Part shown: positions 14,958 through 23,119 of the stretch, piece after piece
Position numbering within the stretch: position 1 is the stretch's first letter
Layout: each line of letters starts with the position of its first letter
Assembly (NCBI RefSeq): GCF_001591505.1
Contig: NZ_BCVA01000004.1
Span: 186,001 to 250,000, forward strand
Direction of reading: 5' to 3'
Source of the DNA: Neobacillus niacini NBRC 15566
GTDB lineage: Bacteria > Bacillota > Bacilli > Bacillales > Cytobacillaceae
Length of the DNA: 64,000 bases
Notes under the pieces: generated by a model
Told to the model about the DNA's origin: nothing
Databases searched by the model: none
The model's input: the letters and a program-made list of their open reading frames with translations, nothing else
Position numbers and translations under genes: made by a program

Positions 14958-16283
14958 ATGAAAAAAAGTTTGGTGGGTTTTAAAAAAACAGCTGGATATC
15001 TAGCATTAGCTGTAGGGATTAGTTCTGCGCTCGTGGGATGTAGTGGAGAATCCTCTACATCATCTGATTCTAAATCAGCAGATAAAACAGAGAAAAAAGT
15101 ACAGGAAATTCGCGTGGTGGCTGCTAATCATCCATGGACAGAGTCTATTAAAAAGGAATTACCTGCATTCGAGAAAGAGACGGGAATCAAGGTTAAGATT
15201 GACAGCTACTTTGAAGATCAGCTAACACAAAAAACATCCGTTGAGTTTGCTTCTAACTCAAAGGGTATTGATGTTGTAATGTTCCGTCCGCTTCAAGACG
15301 GAAAAATGTACAACAAGAGTGGATACTTTGCTGATATGAGCAGCTATGTCGGTAGTGAGAAAGGCTACACAGACGACTTTATTCCTTCTTCCCTTGGAAG
15401 TGTTAAGGATGGAGATAAGTTTTATGGACTTCCGCTAGTAACGGAAACAGAGGTTTTATACTATCGTAAGGATCTTCTAGAAAAGGCTGGACTAGAAGTT
15501 CCAAAAACTCTTGAAGAACTTGAAGCTGCGGCAAAGAAATTACATGATCCAGCAAATGGGGTATCCGGGTTTGTTTCCCGTGGTAAGCGTGCTGCAGCAG
15601 TTACACAGTTCTCAAGCTACTTGTATGCTTTCGGCGGCGATTTCATGAAGGATGGCAAGTCAACTATTACATCGCCTGAAGCAATTGAAGCATTTAAATA
15701 CTACGGAAACATGCTAAATAAATACGGTCCTAAAGGTACGTTAAACATGAGCTGGCCAGAAGCAATGGCAGTGTTCACCCAAGGACAAGCAGCATTCTAT
15801 ACTGATGCATCATCTTTATTTACGAACGCAACAGATCCTGCCAAATCACAGGTAGCAGATAAAGTTGGATTTGCACCATTCCCTGCCGGACCTGAGGGAA
15901 CAAAGCCTTATAACATCACTTCGTGGGCACTTGGTATCGGAGCTAATTCCGAAAAGAAGGATGCGGCATGGGAATTTATTAAATGGGTTGAAAGTAAAGA
16001 AATGGTATTAAAGCTTCAAGCTGAAGGTAACCCAGGTGCACGTATTTCTGTCTGGAATTCTCCAGAAGGAACGGCGAAATTCCCGAAAGATTTAGCAGAA
16101 GCAATTGGAGCGAATGGTGAAGCTGAGGCAGTCCCTTACGATCGTCCTGTTCTTATTAATGTAGGTGCTGCACGTGACGTGATTGGTGATGTCATCTTAG
16201 CAGGAATTGAAGGGAAAGACGTCAAAGAAGCTGCAGAAAAAGCAGATGGAGAATTCCAAAAGATTCTTGACAGCGAGAAATAA
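14958..16283 (+). CDS. ABC transporter sugar-binding lipoprotein
   Basis: The 441-residue protein has a lipoprotein signal with ALVGC lipobox (Cys28), a Ser/Asp/Lys-rich tether, and a type 1 extracellular solute-binding domain ([64 protein letters not shown]). It should capture the substrate outside the membrane and hand it to the two permeases downstream. The upstream frame extends to 14877, but ATG 14958 has AGGGGGAAG and begins the signal peptide. The operon context suggests D-galactonate or a galactonate-containing compound. A hairpin between this gene and the permeases would allow more binding protein than permease. The ligand is inferred from the neighbours only. Confidence 0.9.
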   Translation: MKKSLVGFKKTAGYLALAVGISSALVGCSGESSTSSDSKSADKTEKKVQEIRVVAANHPWTESIKKELPAFEKETGIKVKIDSYFEDQLTQKTSVEFASNSKGIDVVMFRPLQDGKMYNKSGYFADMSSYVGSEKGYTDDFIPSSLGSVKDGDKFYGLPLVTETEVLYYRKDLLEKAGLEVPKTLEELEAAAKKLHDPANGVSGFVSRGKRAAAVTQFSSYLYAFGGDFMKDGKSTITSPEAIEAFKYYGNMLNKYGPKGTLNMSWPEAMAVFTQGQAAFYTDASSLFTNATDPAKSQVADKVGFAPFPAGPEGTKPYNITSWALGIGANSEKKDAAWEFIKWVESKEMVLKLQAEGNPGARISVWNSPEGTAKFPKDLAEAIGANGEAEAVPYDRPVLINVGAARDVIGDVILAGIEGKDVKEAAEKADGEFQKILDSEK

Positions 16284-16306
16284 TAATACTGATATTACCT
16301 AATTGG

Positions 16307-16370
16307 AAACGGCTTTCGGTTAGCAATCTAGGTTTGACTGCTGGATGCTCTCGGAAAGCCGTTTGTTTTA
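16307..16370 (+). terminator. Intra-operon hairpin after the binding-protein gene
   Basis: Stem AAACGGCTTTC (16307-16317) / GAAAGCCGTTT (16354-16364) with a 36-nt loop, followed by GTTTTAT. Partial terminator or 3'-end stabiliser that would raise binding-protein levels over permeases. Confidence 0.6.
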
Positions 16371-16405
16371 TAGGCAATTATCATTGGTAAGGAGGAGCAG
16401 AAAGT

Positions 16406-17284
16406 ATGACAAATTGGATTGATCGTAACATCAAGTGGGTTTTTACCATGCCTGCTGTGATCTTTGTAGCACTAATGATGGTCGCGCCCGTAGGATATAC
16501 ATTCTGGCTAAGTTTTCATGAATGGAGTATGTCGAATATTACCCCGCCGTTATGGGTAGCTTTTCAAAATTATCTCGAGTTATTTCAAGATGAACTATTT
16601 ATTAAATCGTTGAAACTTATGTTTTATTTTACCATTGTGGCAGTTACTGTTGAAACGGTATTGGGTGTTGGGCTTGCCATATTAATGAATCAAAATATTG
16701 TCGGAAAAGGCCTGGTAAAAACATTGTTTCTATTGCCAATGGTTGCGACACCTGTTGCAGTGGGATTAATATGGGTTCTTATCTACGAACCTAATATCGG
16801 AATCGCGAATGTTTTCTTAGAGAAAATAGGTCTCCCAGGTCAGGAATGGTTAACATCGCAGAATCTCGTGATGCCTTCGTTAATATTTATTGATGTTTGG
16901 GAATGGACACCAATGATTGCTTTAATTGTATTGGCTGGTCTCGTATCTTTGCCAAAGGATCCTTATGAGGCTGCCATGATTGATGGAGCAAATACATGGC
17001 AATCCTTTACTAAAATTACACTTCCTTTATTGAAGCCGACACTTTATTCGGCCGTACTCTTAAGAATGATTGATGCGTTAAAAACGTTCGATATAATTTA
17101 CGCGACAACCCAGGGTGGACCTGGTACTTCGTCCCAGACAATTAATATTTATGGTTACGTTTTAGGTTTTCAATATTTTAAAATTGGTCAGGCATCAGCC
17201 TTGTTAATGGTATTCTTCATTATTGTCCTTTCCATCAGCATTTTTACGATACTTTTACGGAAAAGAGCGGGGGTTAACTTATGA
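16406..17284 (+). CDS. Sugar ABC transporter permease, MalF/UgpA type
   Basis: The product has 292 residues and about six membrane segments. The cytoplasmic EAA loop (EAAMIDGANTWQSFTKITLP), which docks the ATPase, is intact. Start ATG 16406 follows AAGGAGGAG. It overlaps the next permease gene by 4 bases (ATGA), a sign of translational coupling, and the two should form a heterodimeric channel. No ATPase gene occurs in the operon, so a shared MsmX-type ATPase encoded elsewhere is expected, as for many Bacillus carbohydrate importers. Substrate is inferred from the galactonate genes downstream. Confidence 0.92.
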   Translation: MTNWIDRNIKWVFTMPAVIFVALMMVAPVGYTFWLSFHEWSMSNITPPLWVAFQNYLELFQDELFIKSLKLMFYFTIVAVTVETVLGVGLAILMNQNIVGKGLVKTLFLLPMVATPVAVGLIWVLIYEPNIGIANVFLEKIGLPGQEWLTSQNLVMPSLIFIDVWEWTPMIALIVLAGLVSLPKDPYEAAMIDGANTWQSFTKITLPLLKPTLYSAVLLRMIDALKTFDIIYATTQGGPGTSSQTINIYGYVLGFQYFKIGQASALLMVFFIIVLSISIFTILLRKRAGVNL

Positions 17285-18105
17285 GTGGAAATAAACCAAG
17301 TGCCATTAAATCTATCCTTACTCATGCTGGCGTCTACTTATCCCTGTTTTTGTTTTTATTACCGTTCCTATGGATGCTCCTTGCGTCATTTAAAACGCAA
17401 GTACAGATACTGGATACTTCAAAACTATTTGAAATTACCGCTAATTTTAGTAATTACATAAGTGTATTTAATGAATATTCTTTTCTTTCATTTATTTGGA
17501 ACAGCTTTATCGTTGGAGTAGGAGCTACCGTTTTTGGACTTATTCTAGGATTACCGGCAGCGTATTCGATTGCAAAATACAAGCAGGAGGGGCTCGGGCT
17601 TTTAATACTTGTTGCTAGAATTGTCCCTGGTATCTCTTTCCTTATACCCTGGTTTATTATTTTCTCGAAATTACAATTAATCGATACTTATACATCCTTA
17701 ATTCTCAGTCACATGCTTGTGACAATGCCGTTTATTATTTGGGTTATGATACCTTTTTTTGAAGGACTGCCGCACGAACTTGAGGAGTCTGCCCGTGTTG
17801 ATGGATGTTCCATCCCATCTGCATTTGTACGAGTGATGCTACCAATCTCGGGACCGGGAATTGTGACATCATCCATCTTAGCGTTTATTTTTTCTTGGAA
17901 TAACTTTATGTTTTCATTGATTCTTGCAGGTGACAATACCAAGACATTACCGATTGCTGTCTTTAATTTTATCTCCTATTCAGAGATAAATTGGGGTGGT
18001 CTAATGGCCGCTTCCGTAATTATCACAGCACCGGTACTTATATTGGCGCTCTTTGCCCAAAAATATATTATTGCTGGGCTAACGGGAGGCAGTGTAAAAG
18101 GATAA
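17281..18105 (+). CDS. Sugar ABC transporter permease, MalG/UgpE type
   Basis: The product has 274 residues and six membrane segments, with the EAA loop as EESARVDGCSIPSAFVRVMLP. It starts at ATG 17281 inside the stop region of the previous permease. It is the second half of the channel pair. The aldolase gene follows after 29 bases with its own ribosome site, tying uptake to catabolism in one transcript. Confidence 0.92.
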   Translation: MSGNKPSAIKSILTHAGVYLSLFLFLLPFLWMLLASFKTQVQILDTSKLFEITANFSNYISVFNEYSFLSFIWNSFIVGVGATVFGLILGLPAAYSIAKYKQEGLGLLILVARIVPGISFLIPWFIIFSKLQLIDTYTSLILSHMLVTMPFIIWVMIPFFEGLPHELEESARVDGCSIPSAFVRVMLPISGPGIVTSSILAFIFSWNNFMFSLILAGDNTKTLPIAVFNFISYSEINWGGLMAASVIITAPVLILALFAQKYIIAGLTGGSVKG

Positions 18106-18134
18106 CTCACACAGTTAATAGGAGATGAAGTGGA

Positions 18135-18779
18135 ATGAGCACCTCGTCATTAGAGGAAATAAAAAGAGAGAAACTGGTGGCAATTATACGTAGCCACTCG
18201 TTAGAGGGGTTAGAAGATACAGTTAGAAGTCTTTATCAGGGAGGCATTCGTGCTATAGAAATCACGATGAATACCCCTGGGGCTCTTAGTGGCATTGAAC
18301 GGATAAAAGAAATGTATCCAGAGTTGCTAATTGGGGCAGGAACCGTATTAGATTCAGAGACTGCTAGATTGGCGATTATGTCTGGAGCAGGATTCCTCCT
18401 TACCCCAACCTTGAAAAAGGAAACCGTTGAAACAGCGAATCGATATAATGTGCCGATCATACCGGGAGTCATGACTCCGACTGAGGTGTTAACAGCTTAT
18501 GAATACGGTGCACAAATGGTAAAGATCTTCCCGATTCGCCAGTTGGGTCCTAAGTATTTGACTGACTTAGAGGGACCATTACCCTTTGTCGAAACAATTG
18601 CTGTCGGGGGAATTTCATTAGAGAATGCAGATTTATTTTTAAAGGCAGGAGCGACTGCTTTGGGAATTGGCAGTTCGCTGGTAGATGAAAAACTAGTACA
18701 AAAAGGTGATTTTGCAGAAATTGAAAGACGGGCAGCTAGCTTCGTAGAAATTGTCAATAAAGTTCAATCACAAAATTGA
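18135..18779 (+). CDS. 2-dehydro-3-deoxy-6-phosphogalactonate/gluconate aldolase
   Basis: Class I aldolase of the KDPG/KDPGal family with 214 residues, the usual size. It cleaves 2-keto-3-deoxy-6-phosphogalactonate (or the gluconate epimer) to pyruvate and glyceraldehyde 3-phosphate in the cytoplasm. Visible motifs: RAIEITMNT with the catalytic Glu, GAGTVLD, IIPGVMTPTEV, and the Schiff-base Lys in MVKIFPIRQLGP. Start ATG 18135 has AGGAGATG upstream. It sits next to dgoK and dgoD, so the galactonate-derived substrate is most likely. Eda and DgoA activities cannot be told apart by eye, so no symbol is given. Confidence 0.9.
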   Translation: MSTSSLEEIKREKLVAIIRSHSLEGLEDTVRSLYQGGIRAIEITMNTPGALSGIERIKEMYPELLIGAGTVLDSETARLAIMSGAGFLLTPTLKKETVETANRYNVPIIPGVMTPTEVLTAYEYGAQMVKIFPIRQLGPKYLTDLEGPLPFVETIAVGGISLENADLFLKAGATALGIGSSLVDEKLVQKGDFAEIERRAASFVEIVNKVQSQN

Positions 18780-18804
18780 ATTGATGAGAAAAGCGGTGGT
18801 CAAT

Positions 18805-19824
18805 GTGAAGGTAATCCTGATTGATTCTGGGACGACGAATTCTAGATTAAGGCTATACGACAAAACAACTTGTGAAGTCCTCGACACCGAAAAAATTCGA
18901 ATTGGTGTACGGGACACCGCCATATCAGGCAGCAATACCAATTTAAAAGCCCATTTAAAACAGGGACTGGAGAGATTATTAACTAGAAATCAATTAAGAG
19001 CCACTGATATTGAGTACATGGCTGCTTCTGGGATGATTACTTCCAATTTAGGCATTTTTGAAGTCCCACATATCCTCAGCCCTGCAGGAATGGCTGACTT
19101 TGCAAAGTCAGCAAAAGTGACAAAGCTTGAAGAATTTCTACAAATTCCTTGTGTATTTATTCCAGGGATGAGAAACAAAGTAAATTCTACAGATGATAAG
19201 GATTTGGCTGCCGCCATTAACAATTTTGATGTTTTGCGCGGAGAAGAAGTAGAGTCCTTTGGTTTGCTCAAACAGTTTGATGTGAAAGGTAAAGGAATGA
19301 TCGTTCTTCCCGGCTCTCATACAAAATTTGTGGCTGTGGATGAAAATAAGGATTTGTTGTCTTGTTTATCGACACTAGGAGGGGAAACCCTGCAAGCTAT
19401 CCAAAAGGAGACCATTCTTTCAGATTCATTGGATTCACGCTTGATTGGGAAAATCGACCATAAAATGCTTGAATACGGTTATGAAGCGGCGAAACAGCAT
19501 GGGCTAACAAGGAGTTTTTATCATATTCGCTTACTGGATTTATTTTCTGAGTTGGATGAAAATCAGCGGGCAAATTATTTTGCCGGATCTGTTATCTATT
19601 ATGATCTGCTGGCTCTTTCTCAATCGGCGGAAGAAATCGACGAGATAGATTGGCTGATTGTCGGAGGTTCAAACCCATTACGAAAGGCCTTTACTCATTT
19701 GTTAAGGTATATGAATCATAAGTGGAAAATTATTGAGGCTGAGGATCAGCAGGTAGAATATTCACTCGTATTTGGAGCAACTGAGATTTTATCAAATTGT
19801 CAACATTTGAGTTTTACAGAATGA
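18805..19824 (+). CDS. dgoK: 2-dehydro-3-deoxygalactonokinase
   Basis: DgoK phosphorylates 2-keto-3-deoxygalactonate with ATP, giving the aldolase its substrate. The protein (339 residues) starts VKVILIDSGTTNSRLRLYD, an ASKHA-type phosphate-binding loop, and shows family segments YMAASGMITSNLG, FIPGMRN, GEEVESFGLL, MIVLPGSHTKFV and FAGSVIYYDLLAL. The frame opens at 18751 inside the aldolase gene; I prefer GTG 18805 because GGTGG (18795-18799) precedes it and the product then begins at the conserved strand. ATG 18784 is the alternative. It lies between aldolase and dehydratase genes, matching the enteric dgo set of functions. Confidence 0.9.
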   Translation: MKVILIDSGTTNSRLRLYDKTTCEVLDTEKIRIGVRDTAISGSNTNLKAHLKQGLERLLTRNQLRATDIEYMAASGMITSNLGIFEVPHILSPAGMADFAKSAKVTKLEEFLQIPCVFIPGMRNKVNSTDDKDLAAAINNFDVLRGEEVESFGLLKQFDVKGKGMIVLPGSHTKFVAVDENKDLLSCLSTLGGETLQAIQKETILSDSLDSRLIGKIDHKMLEYGYEAAKQHGLTRSFYHIRLLDLFSELDENQRANYFAGSVIYYDLLALSQSAEEIDEIDWLIVGGSNPLRKAFTHLLRYMNHKWKIIEAEDQQVEYSLVFGATEILSNCQHLSFTE

Positions 19825-19865
19825 CAACATGTTGTAATAGAAGGATTTTAAAGGGAGTGTATTAG

Positions 19866-21014
19866 ATGAAAATTCGCAGTTATGAGCTTTTCCAGGTTCC
19901 GCCGCGTTGGTTATTTTTAAAAATAGAAACGGATGAAGGAATCGTTGGCTGGGGTGAACCGGTAATTGAAGGAAAGGCATCCACTGTTAAGGCTTGTGTT
20001 GAGGAATTAATGGAATCTTTAATTGGCAAGGATCCATTGAGAATTGAAGATCATTGGAACATGATGTATCGTTCCGGATTTTATCGAGGCGGCCCAATCA
20101 TTATGAGTGCAATTGCGGGGATTGATCAGGCGCTTTGGGATATTAAAGGAAAATATTTTAATGCCCCTGTTTATCAGTTGCTGGGTGGTGCTTGCAGGGA
20201 TTCGATTAAAGTGTATTCTTGGATTGGCGGCGACCGTCCATCTGATGTTGGGGAAGCTGCAAAAAGGATTGTCGATGTGGGCTTTACCGCTGTAAAAATG
20301 AATGGAACGGAAGAACTGCAGTATATTGATTCGTACGAAAAAATTGATCAAGCGCTAGAACGAATTGCTGCCGTTCGTGAAGCGGTCGGGCAGTATGTAG
20401 GAATCGGGATTGATTTTCACGGTCGGGTCCATAAACCAATGGCGAAGATTCTGGCTAAGGAACTAGAGCAGTTCCGGCCAATGTTTATAGAAGAACCGGT
20501 GCTAGCTGAAAATAATGAAGCCTTACGAGAAGTTGCCCAACATACATCCATTCCGATTGCAACTGGAGAGCGGATGTTTTCACGCTGGGATTTTAAATCA
20601 ATACTTGCGGATGGTTATGTTGATATTATTCAGCCAGACCTATCCCATGCCGGCGGCATAACTGAATGTAAAAAAATTGCCTCGATGGCCGAAGCATATG
20701 ATGTCGCCCTTGCACCTCATTGTCCATTAGGACCTATTGCGCTTGCGGCCTGTTTGCAAGTGGATGCGACAGCACATAATGCCTTTATTCAAGAGCAAAG
20801 TTTAGGTATCCATTACAACCAAGGAAGTGATTTGCTGGATTATATCGTCGATAAATCCGTGTTTGAATATAAAGATGGCTTTGTCAGCATCCCACAGGGT
20901 CCTGGATTAGGAATTGAAATCAATGAAGAATTTGTAAGAAAACAAGCAGAGATCAGCCATAACTGGAGAAATCCAGTTTGGCGCCATAAGGATGGAAGCA
21001 TTGCCGAATGGTAG
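19866..21014 (+). CDS. dgoD: D-galactonate dehydratase
   Basis: This enolase-superfamily enzyme (382 residues) dehydrates D-galactonate to 2-keto-3-deoxygalactonate, the first catabolic step. It reads as a close relative of E. coli DgoD along its whole length: [20 protein letters not shown] near the start, [17 protein letters not shown], the acid/base pair in IDFHGRVH, metal ligands in FIEEPVLAE and [38 protein letters not shown], and [12 protein letters not shown] near the end. Start ATG 19866 follows GGGAGTG. It is the last gene of the operon and is followed by a terminator. Assignment to galactonate rather than another acid sugar is well supported by these segments. Confidence 0.95.
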   Translation: MKIRSYELFQVPPRWLFLKIETDEGIVGWGEPVIEGKASTVKACVEELMESLIGKDPLRIEDHWNMMYRSGFYRGGPIIMSAIAGIDQALWDIKGKYFNAPVYQLLGGACRDSIKVYSWIGGDRPSDVGEAAKRIVDVGFTAVKMNGTEELQYIDSYEKIDQALERIAAVREAVGQYVGIGIDFHGRVHKPMAKILAKELEQFRPMFIEEPVLAENNEALREVAQHTSIPIATGERMFSRWDFKSILADGYVDIIQPDLSHAGGITECKKIASMAEAYDVALAPHCPLGPIALAACLQVDATAHNAFIQEQSLGIHYNQGSDLLDYIVDKSVFEYKDGFVSIPQGPGLGIEINEEFVRKQAEISHNWRNPVWRHKDGSIAEW

Positions 21015-21036
21015 TAAGGTGATGTTATGTTACAAG

Positions 21037-21070
21037 AAACCAGCTGGATTTGATTTCAAGCTGGTTTTTG
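21037..21070 (+). terminator. Terminator of the galactonate operon
   Basis: Stem AAACCAGCT / AGCTGGTTT (21037-21045 with 21059-21067), then TTG. Confidence 0.8.
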
Positions 21071-21118
21071 CTATTTTAATGGATTGTTATTACAAAAATA
21101 ATAATAAAACAAAAAATG

Positions 21119-21170
21119 TTGACATTCAAATATCGACTTGAATATCATATAATCAAATAAAGATTTGAAT
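21119..21170 (+). promoter_or_regulatory. Promoter with two ArsR-type operators
   Basis: TTGACA (21119-21124), 18-bp spacer, TATCAT (21143-21148). Two imperfect palindromes overlap it: ATTCAAATATCGACTTGAAT (21124-21143) across the spacer, and AATCAAATAAAGATTTGAAT (21151-21170) over the start region. The second has the ATCAAAT / ATTTGAAT form seen at cad/czr operators. Repressor binding would block polymerase until metal is bound. Confidence 0.75.
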
Positions 21171-21185
21171 GTATGAGGTGATGAA

Positions 21186-21554
21186 GTGAAGGAACGAGAT
21201 ATTTGCGAGGTAACTTGCATTGATGATCATAAAACCACAAAACTGCAGCCACTAGTTGAAAAAAGCAATATTTTTGAGGTAACCAAGATATTTAAAGCGT
21301 TGTCTGACGAAACGCGAATGAAAATTGCCTACGCGCTCACACTTGAAGATGAACTATGTGTATGTGATGTGGCTAATATTGTCGGTGCTACAACAGCAAC
21401 AGCCTCCCATCATTTGCGTCACTTAAAAAGCCTTGGACTTGCCAAATATCGGAAAGAAGGAAAGCTAGTCTATTATTCTCTTGATGATAATCATGTGAAA
21501 CAGCTTATTCACATTGCCTTCGAACATCAACACGAAGTGGCAGGTCGAGACTAA
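21186..21554 (+). CDS. CadC-type metal-sensing ArsR repressor
   Basis: The 122-residue protein is an ArsR/SmtB winged helix (VTKIFKALSDETRMKIAYAL, ELCVCDVANIVG, ATASHHLRHLKSLGLAKYRKEGKL). Cys7 and Cys11 in the N-terminal extension together with the two Cys of ELCVCD reproduce the four-thiolate site of CadC, which senses Cd, Pb and Zn. A His/Asp-rich final helix (DDNHVKQLIHIAFEHQHE) matches the second, interfacial Zn site. It starts at GTG 21186 after GAGGTG and controls its own operon through the palindromes upstream. The partner is a CDF exporter rather than the usual CadA P-type ATPase. Confidence 0.9.
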   Translation: MKERDICEVTCIDDHKTTKLQPLVEKSNIFEVTKIFKALSDETRMKIAYALTLEDELCVCDVANIVGATTATASHHLRHLKSLGLAKYRKEGKLVYYSLDDNHVKQLIHIAFEHQHEVAGRD

Positions 21555-21626
21555 TTGATTGAAAAACGTATCACAGAAAAAAGATAAGAAAAAACTAATA
21601 GACAACTTTAGTTGGGAGAGATATTT

Positions 21627-22568
21627 ATGGGACATCATCACCACCATGGACATTCTCATGGGCACTCACATGGTCATGGACACAGTCATTCACATACAAG
21701 TAATAAAAAAGCATTATTAAGTTCATTTATTTTGATTGCCGCCTTTATGGTGGTAGAAGTCATAGGGGGAATTTTAACCAACAGCTTGGCTTTATTATCT
21801 GACGCCGGACATATGCTAAGTGACGCAGCTGCGTTAGGTCTTAGCTTTTTCGCCATTAAGCTTGGGGAAAAACAGGTTTCACAGGAAAAAACATATGGAT
21901 ACAAGCGTTTTGAAATTATTGCTGCGGCACTAAATGGAATAACTCTCATTATCATTTCCTTATATATATTTTATGAAGCATTTGATCGTTTCTTTGCTCC
22001 TCCTGAGGTCCAAAGTACAGGAATGTTAATGATTTCCATAACCGGATTAGTGGTAAATATTATCGCTGCATGGATCTTAATGAGTGGCGACAAGGACGAT
22101 AATCTCAATGTACGTAGTGCCTTTTTACACGTGCTGGGAGATATGCTGGGATCAGTCGGAGCGATTGTAGCGGCTTTGCTGATTATGTTTTTTGGCTGGA
22201 CGATTGCCGATCCAATAGCCAGTGTCATTGTAGCCGTATTAATTATTATAAGTGGTTTCCGTGTTACAAGAGATTCCTTCCATATCCTAATGGAGGGTGC
22301 ACCGACACAAATTGATATCCAACAGGTCAAAGAGGCACTTAGGAAAATCCCATTGGTAAAGGAAGTCCATGATTTACACATTTGGACGATTACTTCCGGA
22401 TATCCGGTATTGAGCTGCCATATTACCATTTTAGATGGAGCAATCCATGACGAAATACTTGCTAAGTCACAAAAAATTCTTCATGATGAATTTCATATTG
22501 AGCATAGTACGATTCAAGTTGAAAAGGCTGAAATTGGCTGCCCTAGCCCACATGGGACATGTAACTAG
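21627..22568 (+). CDS. czcD: Cation diffusion facilitator, zinc/cadmium exporter
   Basis: CDF antiporter of 313 residues that expels Zn and related divalent ions in exchange for protons or potassium. The N-terminus is His-rich (GHHHHHGHSHGHSHGHGHSH) and cytoplasmic. Six membrane segments follow; the transport site is formed by SDAGHMLSDA in segment 2 and HVLGDMLGS in segment 5. The C-terminal metal-binding domain contains VHDLHIWTITSGYPVLSCH. ATG 21627 has GGGAGAG upstream; a TTG frame at 21612 overlaps that site. It is cotranscribed with the CadC-type repressor. The symbol follows Bacillus usage for this family; exact ion preference is inferred. Confidence 0.92.
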   Translation: MGHHHHHGHSHGHSHGHGHSHSHTSNKKALLSSFILIAAFMVVEVIGGILTNSLALLSDAGHMLSDAAALGLSFFAIKLGEKQVSQEKTYGYKRFEIIAAALNGITLIIISLYIFYEAFDRFFAPPEVQSTGMLMISITGLVVNIIAAWILMSGDKDDNLNVRSAFLHVLGDMLGSVGAIVAALLIMFFGWTIADPIASVIVAVLIIISGFRVTRDSFHILMEGAPTQIDIQQVKEALRKIPLVKEVHDLHIWTITSGYPVLSCHITILDGAIHDEILAKSQKILHDEFHIEHSTIQVEKAEIGCPSPHGTCN

Positions 22569-22588
22569 AAAAGTAAATATATTTTTTG

Positions 22589-22617
22589 TTGCAATTTTGT
22601 GAATTAATTTCTAAAAT
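22589..22617 (+). promoter_or_regulatory. SigA-type promoter of csbA
   Basis: TTGCAA (22589-22594), 17-bp spacer, TAAAAT (22612-22617). No SigB-type GTTTAA/GGGTAT pair is visible. Confidence 0.65.
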
Positions 22618-22651
22618 ATAGTAACAGAAATGTTTGAATGAGGTGGACCCA

Positions 22652-22885
22652 TTGGCTATTGAATATGTATCTGCACTTATATTGCCTGGTTTACTCGTAT
22701 TGCTATTTACACGGGTCACATACAACCGGCTGATTGCCCTTGCCTTAACCGTTGGACTCATTGCTGCTTCTGTTTATAAAGGCTATACGAATACATTCCC
22801 GCTCATTGTGGTCGATGCTTTTTCACTTACAGCTGGGTTCTGGCTGGCTGCGAAAATGAAAACACGAGTTTTTAAAAGAACATAA
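22652..22885 (+). CDS. csbA: Small membrane protein CsbA
   Basis: A 77-residue protein with two to three hydrophobic segments and the signature LFTRVTYNRLIALALT and YKGYTNTFPLIVVD, as in B. subtilis CsbA (DUF2198). The gene lies directly upstream of uvrBA as in B. subtilis. The frame opens at TTG 22634, but GAGGTGG (22640-22646) overlaps that start and serves TTG 22652. In B. subtilis the gene is under general-stress SigB control; here the visible promoter is SigA-like. No biochemical function is known. Confidence 0.85.
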   Translation: MAIEYVSALILPGLLVLLFTRVTYNRLIALALTVGLIAASVYKGYTNTFPLIVVDAFSLTAGFWLAAKMKTRVFKRT

Positions 22886-22902
22886 TCACTCATCTTAGTG
22901 GT

Positions 22903-22935
22903 AAGTCTGTCAATATAATGACAGGCTTTTTTGTT
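22903..22935 (+). terminator. Terminator of csbA
   Basis: Stem AAGTCTGTCA / TGACAGGCTT (22903-22912 with 22919-22928, one G-T pair), then TTTT. Confidence 0.85.
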
Positions 22936-22969
22936 TTTGCAGGTAAAATAAAAATTCTATAGGGGAAAT

Positions 22970-22983
22970 CGAATGTTCGTTCG
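22970..22983 (+). promoter_or_regulatory. LexA (SOS) box of uvrBA
   Basis: CGAATGTTCGTTCG matches the Gram-positive LexA site CGAAC-N4-GTTCG except for one base. An extended -10 (TG, then TAGAAT at 23016-23021) lies 32 bases downstream. uvrBA is a known SOS operon in Bacillus. Confidence 0.75.
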
Positions 22984-23119
22984 CATATTAGTGGTTTGTT
23001 TTGGAGGAATTGTGTTAGAATGATACTATTAGAATTTCAGGATACATTTTCTAGCACCATCCCGGTCAACTTGCACGTTTTTCTTGCTAGAAGATGATTT
23101 TTTATCGGGAGGAAAATCA

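Noticed and set aside
22589..22651. SigB promoter for csbA
   Set aside because: No GTTTAA/GGGTAT pair; a SigA-type pair fits well.
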